DNA of 17,096 nt from Oscillospiraceae bacterium (GTDB lineage Bacteria > Bacillota > Clostridia > UMGS1883). The notes under the pieces were generated by a model. That model saw nothing but the letters and a program-made list of their open reading frames with translations, did no database searches and was not told the DNA's origin. The stretch is taken from contig SVJI01000014.1 in assembly GCA_015069065.1 (NCBI GenBank), forward strand, positions 1 to 17,096. The letters run 5' to 3'. Each line of letters begins with the position of its first letter. The first letter of the stretch is position 1. The translations under genes were made by a program, and so were the position numbers. Positions 1 to 5,726 of this stretch are shown here, one piece after another.

Positions 1-50
1 GCTGATGATACTTGGTGGGAAGCCGCCTGGGAAAGTAGGTCGTCGCCGGA
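1..50 (+). rRNA. rrf: 5S ribosomal RNA, 3' end (partial)
   Basis: The first ~50 bases match the 3' third of bacterial 5S rRNA: the GATGATACTTGGTGGG segment, the helix IV/V region and the conserved GTAGGTCG-CGCCGG 3' end. The 5' part of the gene lies outside the window. A perfect hairpin follows at once, as expected for the end of an rRNA operon (16S-23S-5S). The exact 3' end is uncertain by a few bases. Confidence 0.85.
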
Positions 51-89
51 ACTAAAAAAACACTTACAATCGTAAGTGTTTTTTTAGTT
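50..89. terminator. Bidirectional intrinsic terminator after 5S rRNA
   Basis: Perfect 18-bp inverted repeat, arms 50-67 and 72-89, with a 4-nt loop (AATC). The arms contain A7 and T7 runs, so a U-tract follows the core stem in either direction. It ends the rRNA operon on the plus strand and can also stop transcription of the minus-strand gene at 168-638. Confidence 0.85.
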
Positions 90-98
90 CAGTTTTAT

Positions 99-165
99 TC
101 ACCTCCGGCGAGTTATATTGCTTCGCAGTGATATTTGCCTTGCAAGTGGTATTGTGCTGCGCACA
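99..165. repeat. Degenerate tandem array of mini-hairpin units
   Basis: Four consecutive units of about 13-20 bp. Three begin with a variant of GTGATATT (112-119, 128-135, 146-152) and each carries a tiny hairpin: TCACC-TCC-GGCGA (99-111, one wobble), TGC-TTC-GCA (119-127), TTGC-CTT-GCAA (135-145), TGTGC-TGC-GCACA (153-165). The stems differ while their pairing and the linker are kept, so this is a repeat family and not chance. From memory, arrays of this GTGATATT-hairpin style occur in clostridial intergenic regions. Function is unknown. Confidence 0.6.
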
Positions 166-167
166 GT

Positions 168-638
168 TTATGGGTAATAAAATGTGTAGGGAATTATATT
201 TGAATTTCTCTTTGGTATCAGCACTTCCATTTTTATGATGAATTTACTCACAGGCAGGTAGTAAATGATAAATTCATTTCTTTTTATCAAACTGTCTAAC
301 TGTGTTACATTAAATTTTATACTGTCGCGAGTTTGGGCAGTAATTGTTATAGTCTCCTTAAAATTACCGTCAACACCCCAGTATGTATTGTTAACAGTAA
401 AGTAGTCAAGGCTTTTAGTTATCTTCGTCTGGGACAGTGTAATGTGACCTGTTACTGTGTGACCGCCTTTTATATATGCGGTCAGGTCAATGGTAAACAT
501 ACAGAGATATGCAGTAACTACTAACATGCTTAAAGCTTGGACAGTATATTTCAAAAATCGGTGCTTTATAAAACTGCAGCATATAAAGATACTTACTGCA
601 GTACAGGCTACGGCGATAAGTAAAAGTAATACAAACAT
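168..638 (-). CDS. Hypothetical membrane protein with two N-terminal helices
   Basis: 156 aa. The start at 638 is supported by AAGGGGGA about 5 nt upstream. I do not recognise a family. Residues 1-23 are a hydrophobic helix (MFVLLLLIAVACTAVSIFIC), followed by a short basic loop (KHRFLK) and a second helix at about 31-52. The remaining ~100 residues are polar, rich in beta-prone and Thr/Asn residues, and predicted outside the membrane if the basic loop is cytoplasmic. The nearest good promoter is at 892-920, upstream of a structured RNA with a terminator (685-711), so the gene may depend on readthrough past that terminator. It lies between an rRNA operon and sodC with no functional partner. 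Real gene likely because of the ribosome site and the coherent membrane pattern. Confidence 0.65.
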   Translation of the reverse strand: MFVLLLLIAVACTAVSIFICCSFIKHRFLKYTVQALSMLVVTAYLCMFTIDLTAYIKGGHTVTGHITLSQTKITKSLDYFTVNNTYWGVDGNFKETITITAQTRDSIKFNVTQLDSLIKRNEFIIYYLPVSKFIIKMEVLIPKRNSNIIPYTFYYP

Positions 639-684
639 TGCAATCCCCCTTATTTAATTAAAAAGCAGGGAGTATGCAACTATT

Positions 685-711
685 AAAAAATGCGCCTGCC
701 GAGGCAGACGC
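685..711 (-). terminator. Intrinsic terminator at the end of the minus-strand RNA
   Basis: Read on the minus strand: TGCGTCTGCC, TC, GGCAGGCGCA (711 down to 691), then six T (690-685). The 10-bp stem is GC-rich and contains one G.U wobble that would be an A.C mismatch on the plus strand, so the element belongs to the minus strand. It ends the candidate RNA at 685-885 and lies 47 nt upstream of the start of the gene at 638, so it could act as an attenuator. Confidence 0.75.
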
Positions 712-885
712 ATAAAAAACGCAAATCCCGGTAGTCGCCAAACTAATTATATGCATAATGAGTTAAAATACTCGCATAGTGGAATTTGCGTTTTTAACAA
801 AATTCAAAATACGAGTATTCTCAAAAAAGGGTATAAATATACCCTAAAGAATAATAACTCACTACGCATATTTAATTAGTTTGGC
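685..885 (-). ncRNA. Candidate structured RNA or attenuator leader, unknown family
   Basis: About 200 nt between a sigma-A promoter (892-920) and a terminator (685-711), with no credible ORF. Pairing arms: A 885-856 with 764-737 (13 bp, a 2-nt bulge, then 15 bp with two wobbles); C 795-781 with 729-715 (15 bp, one wobble); B 819-812 with 774-767 (8 bp); a local hairpin at 844-829. All imperfect pairs in A, C and the terminator are G.U on the minus strand and would be A.C on the plus strand, which supports minus-strand RNA. A and C interleave (A, C, A', C'), implying a pseudoknot or two alternative folds; C' runs into a T6 tract, so C-C' may itself terminate. The predicted +1 falls at the first base of arm A. 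I recognise no known class. An inverted-repeat mobile element is the main alternative. Confidence 0.55.
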
Positions 886-891
886 ATAATT

Positions 892-920
892 AGAATATCA
901 CATTTTTTATCTTTTATCAA
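892..920 (-). promoter_or_regulatory. Sigma-A promoter of the minus-strand structured RNA
   Basis: On the minus strand, TTGATA (920-915), a 17-bp spacer, and TATTCT (897-892). Transcription would start near 885, exactly where the first pairing arm of the candidate RNA begins. This is the only good promoter seen upstream of the hypothetical gene at 168-638. Confidence 0.6.
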
Positions 921-972
921 TATATTTTTTTGTTCTCACATAACAATTTGAATTTTCTTGCATATATCTGCC

Positions 973-1023
973 TTAACATAAACAAATCTCCTACCATATA
1001 ATAGTGTGGGAGGAGATTTGTTT
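973..1023 (+). promoter_or_regulatory. sodC promoter inside a long dyad that also covers the ribosome site
   Basis: TTAACA (973-978), 18-bp spacer, TATAAT (997-1002). A 16-bp inverted repeat, AAACAAATCTCCTACC (980-995) and its near-perfect complement (1008-1023, one mismatch), surrounds the -10 box. The right arm contains the GGGAGGAG ribosome site (1008-1015). A transcript starting near 1009 would lack the left arm, so the dyad is more likely a DNA operator than an RNA hairpin; readthrough transcripts from upstream would fold it and hide the ribosome site. Confidence 0.6.
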
Positions 1024-1506
1024 ATGATGAATTATTTAGCGTTAGCATCAATTTTGAAAAGACCGCCTGCAGCATATGCAAATGTGCGCGGAAAGGGCGA
1101 GTATGAGGAGATAAAGGCAAATGTCTATTTTTACAGGCTGATGGGAAAGGTTTTTGTGATGGTGGATGCGCAGGGACTTCCGCAAAAAGAAGGAGAATGT
1201 GGAGGCGGTGTCTTTGGTTTTCACATTCACAGTGGCGACAGCTGCACAGGAAACGAAAAAGACCCGTATGCAGATGCAAAAACCCATTACAATCCCTATA
1301 ATTGTCCGCATCCTGAGCATGCAGGAGATTTGCCGCCGCTTTTCGGAAACAAAGGCAGTGCTTTTATGGCTTTTATGACAGACAGATTCACAATTGAGGA
1401 AATAGTGGGAAAAACCGTAATCATACACTCAAATGCCGATGACTTCACAACTCAGCCGAGCGGAAATTCAGGGGAGAAAATAGCCTGTGGCGTAATTAAA
1501 AATTGA
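1024..1506 (+). CDS. sodC: Superoxide dismutase family protein, Cu/Zn type
   Basis: 160 aa. It would convert superoxide to peroxide and oxygen. Ligands of the family are visible: FHIH (H67, H69), HYN (H88), H96, H99, D102 in HAGD, and H135 in VIIH, i.e. the Cu set (H67, H69, H88, H135) and the Zn set (H88, H96, H99, D102). The zinc loop is short: H96 and H99 are three apart instead of about nine in classical enzymes. The active-site Arg of the C-terminal GxRxACG block is Lys (GEKIACG, K152). There is no signal peptide, unlike most bacterial Cu/Zn SODs, so it may be cytoplasmic. The ATG at 1024 is chosen because GGGAGGAG lies 8 nt before it; an in-frame GTG at 1006 would place that site inside the gene. 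It converges with a ZIP transporter. Confidence 0.85.
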   Translation: MMNYLALASILKRPPAAYANVRGKGEYEEIKANVYFYRLMGKVFVMVDAQGLPQKEGECGGGVFGFHIHSGDSCTGNEKDPYADAKTHYNPYNCPHPEHAGDLPPLFGNKGSAFMAFMTDRFTIEEIVGKTVIIHSNADDFTTQPSGNSGEKIACGVIKN

Positions 1507-1520
1507 TAATAATAATATAG

Positions 1521-1569
1521 ATAATATAAAAAAGTACCGAGGAACTTCCTCGGTACTTTTTTATATTAT
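1521..1569. terminator. Bidirectional terminator between convergent sodC and ZIP gene
   Basis: Perfect 23-bp inverted repeat, arms 1521-1543 and 1547-1569, with a 3-nt loop. The core GTACCGAGGA/TCCTCGGTAC is followed by T6 in both directions. It includes the stop codon of the ZIP gene and serves both convergent genes. Confidence 0.9.
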
Positions 1570-2369
1570 CCTAACATTACATCAAGCAGCATCATTACCG
1601 CAAAACCGCAAATAATCCCCATGGTGGAAAAATAAGGGTGGCTTTTTTGATTTTTCTGACACTCGGGAATCAGCTCATGCACCGCTACGAGAATCATTGC
1701 CCCTGCTGCAAAGGATAGGGCATACGGCAGGAGCTTTTCCACATAGACAACGAGCAGTGCGCCGATTACACCTGCTATCGGCTCAACCATTCCCGATGCC
1801 TGACCGTATAAAAAGCTCTTTTTTCGCGAATAACCCTCTCTGCGCAGTGGCAGGGAAACTGCCGCACCCTCGGGAAAATTTTGCAGACCTATTCCGATGG
1901 CAATTGAAACTGCACCCATTAAGCCCTCTGTGCTGAAGCCTGTATTTTTCAATGCTCCGAATGCAACACCGACGGCTAACCCCTCGGGAATGTTGTGTAA
2001 GGTGATTGACAAAATCAGCATAATAATCCGGTTGAGTCTTTCGCCTGATTTTTCCTGTATGTTATTAACTTTTCTGCGTGCAAAAGAAACTGCTTTATCT
2101 GAAATCCACATAAAAAATGCACCGAAAAGGAAGCCTGTTGTCGCAATAAAATATGCAGGGAGGGATGAAACCTCTTCAGCTCGTTCTATAGCAGGCTGCA
2201 GAAGCGACCAGAAACTGGCGGCAATCATAACTCCTGAAGCAAACCCCAGCATAATATTTAAAAATCGGGGATTGGGAGATTTAAAAAAAGCAACTGTTGC
2301 AGCCCCCAGAGCGGTTACAAACCAAGTGCCAAAGGTTGCAATCAGTGCCATTAAGACATAATTATGCAT
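1566..2369 (-). CDS. ZIP family divalent metal transporter
   Basis: 267 aa integral membrane protein with about eight hydrophobic segments, matching ZIP/ZupT proteins (usually 250-270 aa in bacteria), which import zinc, iron or manganese. Family motifs are present: HNIPEG (125-130) in helix IV and QNFPEG (163-168) in helix V form the binuclear metal site, and GMVEPIAG (193-200) follows. The loop between helices III and IV (about 92-112) is basic, without the usual His-rich stretch. The start at 2369 has GGAGG 6 nt upstream. It lies downstream of lplA on the same strand (57-bp gap) but has its own promoter with a perfect dyad. Neighbouring sodC is also metal-dependent. The metal transported cannot be told from sequence. 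Confidence 0.9.
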   Translation of the reverse strand: MHNYVLMALIATFGTWFVTALGAATVAFFKSPNPRFLNIMLGFASGVMIAASFWSLLQPAIERAEEVSSLPAYFIATTGFLFGAFFMWISDKAVSFARRKVNNIQEKSGERLNRIIMLILSITLHNIPEGLAVGVAFGALKNTGFSTEGLMGAVSIAIGIGLQNFPEGAAVSLPLRREGYSRKKSFLYGQASGMVEPIAGVIGALLVVYVEKLLPYALSFAAGAMILVAVHELIPECQKNQKSHPYFSTMGIICGFAVMMLLDVMLG

Positions 2370-2373
2370 ATAA

Positions 2374-2416
2374 CACCTCCAATATTTATTATATTGGAGG
2401 TGGGTAAATTTGTGAA
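2374..2416 (-). promoter_or_regulatory. ZIP gene promoter with a perfect dyad around the -10 box
   Basis: On the minus strand, TTCACA (2416-2411), a 17-bp spacer, and TATAAT (2393-2388). A perfect 12-bp inverted repeat, CACCTCCAATAT (2374-2385) and ATATTGGAGGTG (2391-2402), with a 5-bp centre, covers the -10 box and the ribosome site. It is a likely repressor operator, plausibly of a metal regulator, though I do not recognise the motif. Confidence 0.6.
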
Positions 2417-2426
2417 ATTAAAGCGG

Positions 2427-3404
2427 TTATATTTCCTGATTTCTTAGTAGCTGTGTTATATCCTCCGCAATTTGCGCGGGGAGTGAGGTCGCGAGAACTC
2501 GCTCTATTTCCTCCGCGTGGAGATGACAGAGCGACAATGCCTCCTGTAATTTCTCAGCCAGAGTCCAATCCATGGAATCTGTATAAACCCTTGCAGATGT
2601 GATAACGGCATTTTTAAGCTGTAGCTGCAGCTCGATTTGTCCCCAATTGTATCTGCCGCTGCAGGAAAATGTAAATGGCGCACTTTTACCGTAAAGATAG
2701 TCCCAGCTCGCGTAGCTTTGCGCAAGACGACTGATATCTTCAGCACTGATTTTGCCGAGAATGTCAGGTTTTAGTCCGTAAACCTCCTCGAATGCATTTA
2801 TCATATGCTGTTTCATTTCCTCGCAAGTGAGTGATGGGGAGAGGTCTTTTAAATTTACAACTCTCGAACGTACGGATTTGACTCCCTTTGCTTCAAGCTT
2901 TGCTTTAGACGGAGTAAGATAACGCTGCATCTTCTCCGTGTCGGCACAGACCATCAGCGTGCCGTGGTGATAGGACTTACCTCCCGAATTGTAAAAGGCA
3001 TTTCCCGAAAATTTTCTGCCATCTGCGAGGATATCGTTTCTGCCGCTGAGCTGTGTTTCAATCCCTGCAAGCGCGCACGCCGCTTGTATTACCTGCATCT
3101 GGCGCGACAGGTCGTAATTTTTTTCATGGCATAGAAATGTGAAGTTTAAATTCCCTAAATCGTGAAACACTGCCCCTCCGCCTGAAAGTCTGCGGGCAAG
3201 TCTGCCGCCCTCCTCGCTGAGCAGTGTGCATCGGCATTCTGACCACGGATTCTGATTGCGCCCGATTACGACGGTGTTTTCATTCTGCCACAAATAGAAT
3301 ATGCAGCAATCCTCTGTGACGGTGTCAAGCAACTGCTTTTCAACCGCCAGATTTTCGTAGGGGTCAAAAGAATCTGCTATGTAAATTTCAAGTCTGTTAA
3401 TCAT
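2427..3404 (-). CDS. lplA: Lipoate-protein ligase A
   Basis: 325 aa, close to the 330-340 aa typical of LplA. It activates free lipoate with ATP and attaches it to the lipoyl-domain lysine of E2 or GcvH proteins in the cytosol. Motifs in order: GRNQNPW (48-54), RRLSGGGAVFHD (71-82, lipoate pocket), GRNDILADGRKFSGNA with the reactive K131, HHGTLM (146-151), and KGVKSVRSRVVNL near 175. The C-terminal ~75 residues form the accessory domain of full LplA. AGGTG lies 5 nt before the ATG. It is divergent from deoR1 and close to the lipoyl-bearing E2 at 4446, so scavenged lipoate probably feeds that complex. No lipA/lipB is present in the window. Confidence 0.93.
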   Translation of the reverse strand: MINRLEIYIADSFDPYENLAVEKQLLDTVTEDCCIFYLWQNENTVVIGRNQNPWSECRCTLLSEEGGRLARRLSGGGAVFHDLGNLNFTFLCHEKNYDLSRQMQVIQAACALAGIETQLSGRNDILADGRKFSGNAFYNSGGKSYHHGTLMVCADTEKMQRYLTPSKAKLEAKGVKSVRSRVVNLKDLSPSLTCEEMKQHMINAFEEVYGLKPDILGKISAEDISRLAQSYASWDYLYGKSAPFTFSCSGRYNWGQIELQLQLKNAVITSARVYTDSMDWTLAEKLQEALSLCHLHAEEIERVLATSLPAQIAEDITQLLRNQEI

Positions 3405-3438
3405 CTTATCACCTGCGGACTAAATAAATCTAATATTT

Positions 3439-3467
3439 ATTTTAGAATATTTTTGAAAAATAGTCAA
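3439..3467 (-). promoter_or_regulatory. lplA promoter
   Basis: On the minus strand, TTGACT (3467-3462), a 17-bp spacer, and TAAAAT (3444-3439). Its -35 box is only 8 bp from the -35 box of the divergent deoR1 promoter, so one bound regulator could affect both genes. Confidence 0.65.
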
Positions 3468-3475
3468 CAATTATC

Positions 3476-3521
3476 TTGAAAATGTGATATAAATATGTTA
3501 AAATATGTTATAAACAATATA
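3476..3521 (+). promoter_or_regulatory. deoR1 promoter and possible autoregulatory site
   Basis: TTGAAA (3476-3481), 17-bp spacer, TAAAAT (3499-3504). ATATGTTA occurs twice 10 bp apart (3493, 3503). Just after the -10 box is TATGTTATAAACAATATA (3504-3521), which recurs with a 3-bp insertion over the -10 box of the E2 operon (4403-4423). Further down, TCCAACAA (3525-3532) and TTGTCGGA (3543-3550) form an 8-bp dyad with one wobble. Either could be an operator; neither is proven. Confidence 0.55.
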
Positions 3522-3568
3522 GAATCCAACAATTGTATTATTTTGTCGGATAATTTTGGGAGGATATT

Positions 3569-4318
3569 ATGAACCGTATTCGCAGAGAACGGATAAAGGA
3601 ATATATAGATAATAAAAATGTCGCCACGATTAAGGAGCTGCAGCAGCTTTTGCCTGATATTTCGCTGATGACTCTTCATCGCGACCTTGACGCACTGGAA
3701 AAGCAGGGCGTTCTGGCAAAATACCGCGGCGGAGTGAAGTCGGTACACCAACTGGGTGATGTGGAGTTTAATGTGAGACTGCGCGACAATAATGCGGGAA
3801 AGCTGTGCATGGCACAGAAGGCACTCTCGCTTTTGCAGCCGCATAACTCTGTTTTTCTGGATGCAGGAACGTCCAATCTTTTTATTGCGAAAAATTTGCC
3901 AGATATAAATTTGAATATCGTTACGACGAGCCCCGGGATTGCGCTGGAACTATGTCGGCTTAATAAGCCCATGGTTACCATGTGCTGCGGAGCGCTTAAC
4001 AGGAACAACCAGTCTGTCTGCGGTCAGAACACACTGGAGATGCTTAAAAACATAAATATAGACATCGCATTTATAGGCGTGTCGGGATGCTCTGCAGATG
4101 TGGGCTTCACCTGCGGAACTGAGGCTGATATGCTGGTGAAAAAGCTTGTCATAGAAAAGGCGCGCACAAGCGTGCTGATGTGCGGAAACGAAAAATTGAA
4201 GCGGCTCATGCCATATACCTTTGCGACGATGAAGGATGTGGACTATGTCATAACCGATAAGCCGTTGTCGGAGGACTATCAGAAAGCAGCTATGGAGAAC
4301 GGTACTATACTGTTATGA
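3569..4318 (+). CDS. DeoR/GlpR-family transcriptional regulator (deoR1)
   Basis: 249 aa, the usual length of DeoR-family repressors. The N-terminal winged helix (about 1-60) has the family pattern: RRERIKEYIDNK, then a recognition helix SLMTLHRDLDALEKQGVL and KYRGGVKS. The C-terminal sugar-phosphate-binding domain has DAGTSNLFIAKNLP and NLNIVTTSPGIALEL. The late motif normally D-x-SK is changed to GNEKLKR (about 207-213). The effector domain has eight cysteines (in LCM, ELC, MCCG, VCG, GCS, TCG, MCG), more than usual. GGGAGGA lies 7 nt before the ATG. It sits between divergent lplA and the E2-E3-E1 operon, which it probably controls. Effectors of this family are usually phosphorylated sugars; the one here is unknown. 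Confidence 0.88.
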   Translation: MNRIRRERIKEYIDNKNVATIKELQQLLPDISLMTLHRDLDALEKQGVLAKYRGGVKSVHQLGDVEFNVRLRDNNAGKLCMAQKALSLLQPHNSVFLDAGTSNLFIAKNLPDINLNIVTTSPGIALELCRLNKPMVTMCCGALNRNNQSVCGQNTLEMLKNINIDIAFIGVSGCSADVGFTCGTEADMLVKKLVIEKARTSVLMCGNEKLKRLMPYTFATMKDVDYVITDKPLSEDYQKAAMENGTILL

Positions 4319-4323
4319 GTCTG

Positions 4324-4371
4324 AAACAGGAGTGTAAGAAAGCTAATTTTTTACATTCCTGTTTGTTTTTT
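4324..4371 (+). terminator. Terminator after deoR1
   Basis: Stem AAACAGGAGTGTAA (4324-4337) with TTACATTCCTGTTT (4351-4364), one G.U wobble on the plus strand, 13-nt loop, then T6 (4366-4371). It separates deoR1 from the following operon, which has its own promoter. Confidence 0.8.
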
Positions 4372-4384
4372 GATTAAAAAGTCA

Positions 4385-4423
4385 TTGACGAGGGTGTTAT
4401 GTTATGTTATAATTAACAATATA
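4385..4423 (+). promoter_or_regulatory. Strong sigma-A promoter of the E2-E3-E1 operon
   Basis: TTGACG (4385-4390), 17-bp spacer, perfect TATAAT (4408-4413). The spacer ends in three GTTAT units with a 5-bp period (4396-4410). The -10 box lies within TATGTTATAA..ACAATATA (4403-4423), a motif shared with the deoR1 promoter, so it is a candidate DeoR1 operator. Confidence 0.7.
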
Positions 4424-4445
4424 TCAAAATAGGGAGGTTTTTACC

Positions 4446-5696
4446 TTGGCAAATGCTGTAATTATGCCCAAGGCCGGTATTACTGTAGAAAGCTGTATCA
4501 TCGGCACATGGGAAAAGAACATTGGCGATGCGGTTAAGGTGGGAGATATCCTCTTCACTTACGAAACTGACAAAGCCAGCTTTGAATGTGAATCCACAGA
4601 AGAAGGAACATTGTTGGAAATATTTTTCCAGGATGGGGATGAAGTTCCCTGCCTGATGAATGTTTGTGCAATCGGTAATCCCGGAGAGGATTGCTCTGCA
4701 CTTCGCCCCACCGGCGCGGCTCCTGCAGAGGATGTTCCTGCAGCACAGGCTGTCGCTGAAGTTAAGGAGGAGGCTCCTGTAGCACAGGCTGCTATCCCGA
4801 CCACAGCATCAGGAGATAAGACTGCCGTTTCTCCCAGAGCGAAGAAGCTTGCTGAGCGTGCAGGTGTAGATGCAGCACTTGCAACACCTACAGGCCCCAA
4901 CGGCAGAATAATCGAGCGTGATGTAAGAACTCTCATGGACAATCCTGCAGTCGCTTCTGCACCGCAGGCACAGACAGCACCTGCTGCAGCAATTCCTGAG
5001 GCTGAGTACGAGGATGTTAAATTCAGCGGAATCCGCCGTGCCATCAGTAAGTCTATGCATACATCACTTTCAACAATGGCTCAGCTTACACATAACACAT
5101 CATTTGATGCGAGCGCAATTCTGGCATACAGAAAGCTGCTTAAGGCTTCAGAGGGTGAGTGTGCAGGTATAACACTCGGAGATATCGTTCTCTATGCTGT
5201 TTCCAGAACACTGCTTAACCATCCTGACCTTAACGCTCATATGCTTGACGATAACAACATCCGTTTGTTTAAGCATGTTAACCTCGGTGTAGCGGTTGAC
5301 ACACCGCGCGGACTTATGGTTCCCACTATTTTCAATGCGGACCAGAAGAGCCTTCTTGAGATTTCTAAGGAGGTTAAGGAGCTTGCAGCTCAGTGCCGTG
5401 AGGGTAATATCAGCCCCGATAAGCTTTCAGGCGGAACATTTACTGTTTCAAACCTTGGAAATATGGGTGTTGAATCCTTTACTCCTGTTATCAATCCTCC
5501 CCAGACAGGAATCTTAGGTGTATGCGGTACTGTTGACAGAGTTAAGAAGGGTAAGGACGGAGAAATCAAGATTTATCCTGCTATGGGTCTCAGCCTTACA
5601 TATGACCACCGTGCAGTGGACGGTACTCCTGCAGCCAGATTCCAGAAAGAACTGGGTTACAATCTTGAAAACTTTACCATGCTTCTTGCAAAATAA
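4446..5696 (+). CDS. Dihydrolipoamide acyltransferase (E2) of a 2-oxoacid dehydrogenase-type complex
   Basis: 416 aa. The E2 core passes the acyl group from E1 via a swinging lipoyl arm to coenzyme A. Domains in order: one lipoyl domain (1-80) with the ETDKASFE site (K43 lipoylated); an Ala/Pro linker; the peripheral subunit-binding domain (about 128-164, VSPRAKKLAERAGVD..GPNGRIIERDV); a second linker; the catalytic domain (about 185-416) with FTVSNLGNMGVESFTP and the active-site block DHRAVDG (H388, D392). The start is TTG at 4446: GGGAGG is 8 nt upstream and the next ATG would cut into the lipoyl domain. First gene of the operon E2-E3-E1-MBL. The acyl group (acetyl or branched-chain) cannot be read from sequence; acetoin dehydrogenase is possible. 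Confidence 0.92.
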   Translation: MANAVIMPKAGITVESCIIGTWEKNIGDAVKVGDILFTYETDKASFECESTEEGTLLEIFFQDGDEVPCLMNVCAIGNPGEDCSALRPTGAAPAEDVPAAQAVAEVKEEAPVAQAAIPTTASGDKTAVSPRAKKLAERAGVDAALATPTGPNGRIIERDVRTLMDNPAVASAPQAQTAPAAAIPEAEYEDVKFSGIRRAISKSMHTSLSTMAQLTHNTSFDASAILAYRKLLKASEGECAGITLGDIVLYAVSRTLLNHPDLNAHMLDDNNIRLFKHVNLGVAVDTPRGLMVPTIFNADQKSLLEISKEVKELAAQCREGNISPDKLSGGTFTVSNLGNMGVESFTPVINPPQTGILGVCGTVDRVKKGKDGEIKIYPAMGLSLTYDHRAVDGTPAARFQKELGYNLENFTMLLAK

Positions 5697-5726
5697 GGTT
5701 TCTATATAAGATAAGGAGATAGAATT

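Noticed and set aside
99..165. CRISPR array
   Set aside because: Units are only about 13-20 bp, stems vary in every unit, and there are no spacers of 30-40 bp or cas genes.
737..885. Invertible promoter flanked by inverted repeats (phase variation)
   Set aside because: The repeats differ by two transitions and a 2-bp gap, whereas invertase sites are normally identical, and no recombinase gene is near. The strand-polarised wobbles fit RNA pairing better.
685..885. 6S RNA
   Set aside because: Length fits (~200 nt), but the 5' end pairs with an internal segment rather than the 3' end, and the stems interleave, unlike the 6S rod with a central bubble.
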